Positions 61,980 through 64,000 of a DNA stretch of 64,000 nucleotides are shown here, one piece after another. Under the pieces are notes generated by a model. That model ran no database searches, was not told the DNA's origin, and saw only the letters and a list, made by a program, of their open reading frames with translations. Every line of letters starts with the position of its first letter. The stretch's first letter is position 1. A program made the translations under genes and the position numbers. Origin of the DNA: Bacteroidota bacterium (GTDB lineage Bacteria; Bacteroidota; Bacteroidia; UBA8524). The DNA is taken from the NCBI GenBank assembly GCA_008933805.1, contig WBUH01000020.1, positions 1 through 64,000 of the forward strand, read 5' to 3'.

Positions 61980-63023
61980 TTACTCATCCCCATCTCCCTG
62001 CACAATCGTGGCTTCTTTTTCAATAAACACAATATCCTGCACAGGCACTATCAAACGGTTGCCTTTCACCACATCGTGTAAATAATGTTGTTGAGGTTTA
62101 GCTGCTGCCCCTTTCAAAAAATCGATGGTATAATAAAACATATCCCCGCAAGCTTTCAGGTATTCGCCAAACGTGCCGATGTCTACCTTAGCCATTTTAT
62201 AGATGTGGTACACACACCATCTTCGGTATATTTTAGGGTGAACTAAATGTCCTTTATCCATTGCGGCAGAGGTACCACTTTTACTTATTGTTGCGGGATT
62301 GCGGTAGCGTAATTTGTTATCAAACACGCCAAAATAATCTTTGTACAGTGCATACACACCGCTTTTTGTGTCCCTTCCCTTTTGTGCGGCATCGAGCACA
62401 TTTTTCACCTCGTTCACAGCCATTCCGCTGTACAATGCGGGGAAGGCAAGCGCTTTCTCAAGCAACCAATGGTTTATGCATACCCGTTTGCTTTTTACTT
62501 CAATAATGACATCACCCACAAAACGGCCGTACACATCACACGCGTCCTCCGGGCTATTCACTTCTGAAACAAACGTGCAGGCCACTTGCCCTCCCTTTGC
62601 ATTTTTACTAAGCAGTTCTAATAGTTTTACAGATGCTGTTTCGGCCATCGGTTGCCTAAAATCAGCAGAGTTGTTTATTAAGATTAGTTGTTCATAGTCT
62701 ATGCCCAATAAATTTCCCTTTTTCGTAGGGTGTTTAGTAGGCGTAGGGCCCCATAATTTATAATGCAATTCGGGTGCATCTGCGCCCTGTAAGCGGGCTT
62801 CAATTTGCATTCCCCTTTTTATTAGTTTTTGTTTTTTTCTGCCTTGTCCCGTGTAAGCCTCATTAAATATGCTTATCACCTCAAAATCAGCATTTTCGCT
62901 TTTTTTAAATTCAAACGAATTGTTATCAACTGTTATTTTGATTTTTGAAACATCGGCGGCCGATTTTCCCCGCGGCCAAAACTGATCCAATCTAATAAGT
63001 CCATGTATCTTTAGTACCCCCAT
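61980..63023 (-). CDS. SNase-like (thermonuclease-fold) protein
   Basis: A 347-aa protein with signs of a staphylococcal-nuclease domain in its first 225 residues: RLQGADAPELHY (Arg77, Asp82, Glu85) and DVYGRFVGDVI (Arg167) match the nuclease active-site residues Arg35, Asp40, Glu43 and Arg87, and INHWLLEKALAFPALY matches the following helix. The insertion between the two blocks is longer than usual. The C-terminal 120 residues are of unknown type. No signal peptide is seen, so it is probably cytosolic, unlike most bacterial SNases. Confidence 0.7.
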   Translation of the reverse strand: MGVLKIHGLIRLDQFWPRGKSAADVSKIKITVDNNSFEFKKSENADFEVISIFNEAYTGQGRKKQKLIKRGMQIEARLQGADAPELHYKLWGPTPTKHPTKKGNLLGIDYEQLILINNSADFRQPMAETASVKLLELLSKNAKGGQVACTFVSEVNSPEDACDVYGRFVGDVIIEVKSKRVCINHWLLEKALAFPALYSGMAVNEVKNVLDAAQKGRDTKSGVYALYKDYFGVFDNKLRYRNPATISKSGTSAAMDKGHLVHPKIYRRWCVYHIYKMAKVDIGTFGEYLKACGDMFYYTIDFLKGAAAKPQQHYLHDVVKGNRLIVPVQDIVFIEKEATIVQGDGDE

Positions 63024-63149
63024 AAATCATGAAACGCAATTGCATTTATAATTACAATTTTATGGGTAATAATTTGTTAATTCTACGGTGAAAACACGGT
63101 TTTATTTTCAGAGAAACATCACAAGATGTAGCTTTTAGTGTACATTTTT
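63024..63149. other. Short intergenic gap
   Basis: 126 AT-rich bases between folP and the SNase-like gene. No hairpin, ORF or exact -7 box seen. Confidence 0.5.
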
Positions 63150-64000
63150 TTACTCTGTTTGGCTGTATTTAGTAGTAAGAATAACGGCCTCTTTAGCCTC
63201 CCTAACATCGTGCACACGCAATATGTTTGCACCCCCGAGTAATGCAAGCGTATTTATTACTGTAGTGCCGTTTAAAGCTTCGGCAGCTTTTATATCTAAC
63301 ACTTTATTTATTAAACTTTTGCGTGAAACACCTGCTAAAATTGGTACGTTTAGCAGTGAGAATTTATCCATATTTTTAAGGAGTGAAAAATTATGGTCCA
63401 CCGTTTTTCCAAAACCAAAACCGGGGTCAATAACCATATCGTGCACACCCAAACTTTGCAATAAAGTTACCTTAGCAGCAAGGTATCCCAATACCTCATT
63501 CACAACATCTTTATAAACCGGATTGTTTTGCATGGTTTGCGGGTTGCCCTGTTTATGCATCAAAATGTATGGCACATTTAGTTCGGCCACCAAAGGTATC
63601 ATCTGCTCATCATCATCGCCTGCCGAAACATCGTTAATAATGCTTGCGCCACTTTGTACCGCCGCTTTTGCTACCGATGCTCTAAAAGTATCAATAGAGA
63701 TAATACACTCAGGAAAACGGGTTATAATCGCTTCTATCACGGACACCACTCTGCGCAGTTCTTCATCAGGGGTGATTTCTTGTGCACCCGGCCGGGTTGA
63801 ATATCCTCCAACATCTATCAAATCTGCCCCCTCAGTAAGCATTTTCTCGGTTCTTACCAGCGCGTTATCCACAGCATTATACCTCCCCCCATCAAAAAAC
63901 GAATCGGGCGTTGTATTCAGTATTCCCATAACACGGGGCGTGTTAAGACTTTGTAATTTCCCCCTACAGTTAAGGGTATATGTGGGTTTTATCAGTTTGG
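63150..64000 (-). CDS. folP: Dihydropteroate synthase, 5' end beyond the window
   Basis: Condenses p-aminobenzoate with the pterin diphosphate in folate synthesis; the sulfonamide target. The TIM-barrel motifs are present: MGILNTTPDSFFDGG, DLIDVGGYSTRPGA, ISIDTF, IINDVSAGDDD, LMHKQGNP, DPGFGFGK and AGVSRKS. An ATG lies at 63929, but the frame stays open to base 64000, and the codons before that ATG read TYTLNCRGKLQSLNTPRV, the normal start region of the family. The true start is therefore beyond the window. Confidence 0.94.
   Translation of the reverse strand, partial: KLIKPTYTLNCRGKLQSLNTPRVMGILNTTPDSFFDGGRYNAVDNALVRTEKMLTEGADLIDVGGYSTRPGAQEITPDEELRRVVSVIEAIITRFPECIISIDTFRASVAKAAVQSGASIINDVSAGDDDEQMIPLVAELNVPYILMHKQGNPQTMQNNPVYKDVVNEVLGYLAAKVTLLQSLGVHDMVIDPGFGFGKTVDHNFSLLKNMDKFSLLNVPILAGVSRKSLINKVLDIKAAEALNGTTVINTLALLGGANILRVHDVREAKEAVILTTKYSQTE

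Noticed and set aside
1-64000. tRNA or rRNA genes
   Set aside because: I looked for conserved tRNA T-loop sequence (GGTTCGAATCC) and 16S/23S motifs on both strands and saw none; a covariance search would be needed to exclude a divergent one.

Overview
The window is a chromosomal stretch of a free-living member of the Bacteroidota. The evidence is type IX secretion C-terminal sorting domains on several secreted proteins, a PorP/SprF protein, DUF3078 and DUF1573 proteins, a nusB-DUF1573-yajC-coaE cluster, a Bacteroidota-type EF-P, and many TAnnTTTG (-7) promoter boxes in place of E. coli-type -10 boxes. I cannot name the genus. No rRNA, tRNA, CRISPR, transposase or phage gene was seen. Both ends cut a gene: an unknown ORF at base 1 and folP at base 64000.

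Layout. 1-9,500: homogentisate dioxygenase, beta-carbonic anhydrase, ABC permease, MtaB, a secreted nuclease/phosphatase, a 90-bp hairpin repeat, EF-P, a MazG-like enzyme and an NlpC/P60 peptidase. 9,800-17,700: a membrane pyrophosphatase with a Cys/His-rich tail, then a PIG-L deacetylase / 40-aa membrane protein / SSS symporter operon. 17,970-24,960: a STAS-like protein with a histidine kinase broken by one in-frame stop, then an operon with a double-length Ddl, a PASTA protein, a T9SS cargo protein and a rhodanese. 25,000-36,100: CapA, MerR and M23 genes, PepP, a thioesterase, a CDF transporter, GNAT, QueG and a CorC-like protein, with two AT-rich single-gene insertions bounded by direct repeats. 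36,200-42,200: PorP/SprF, an M28 peptidase, a secreted serine protease and an A-type Fe-S carrier. 42,200-44,700: an AT-rich array of immunity-type genes (SUKH and others) with an exact 161-bp duplication and two broken genes. 44,800-64,000: MeaB, a T9SS protein and a Crp/Fnr regulator sharing a TGTGA-N6-TCACA operator, a GNAT-nitrilase fusion, DapD, the nusB/yajC/coaE cluster, DUF3078, a CAP-domain protein, an M48 protease, an SNase-like protein and FolP.

Three intergenic islands (12.9, 30.5 and 37.4-38.1 kb) are mosaics of the same dispersed repeat modules in different order and orientation.

The most notable signals are: (i) the Crp-type operator at a predicted -41.5 position beside a Crp-like gene with matching recognition residues; (ii) a -7 box exactly 4-5 nt before the start codon of six genes, suggesting leaderless mRNAs; (iii) the two AT-rich one-gene insertions between direct repeats; (iv) the orphan, recombining immunity-gene array; (v) the metal-binding-like tail on the H+/Na+-pyrophosphatase; and (vi) the 40-aa protein between PIG-L and the symporter. 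All functions are read from motifs by eye; no database search was run.
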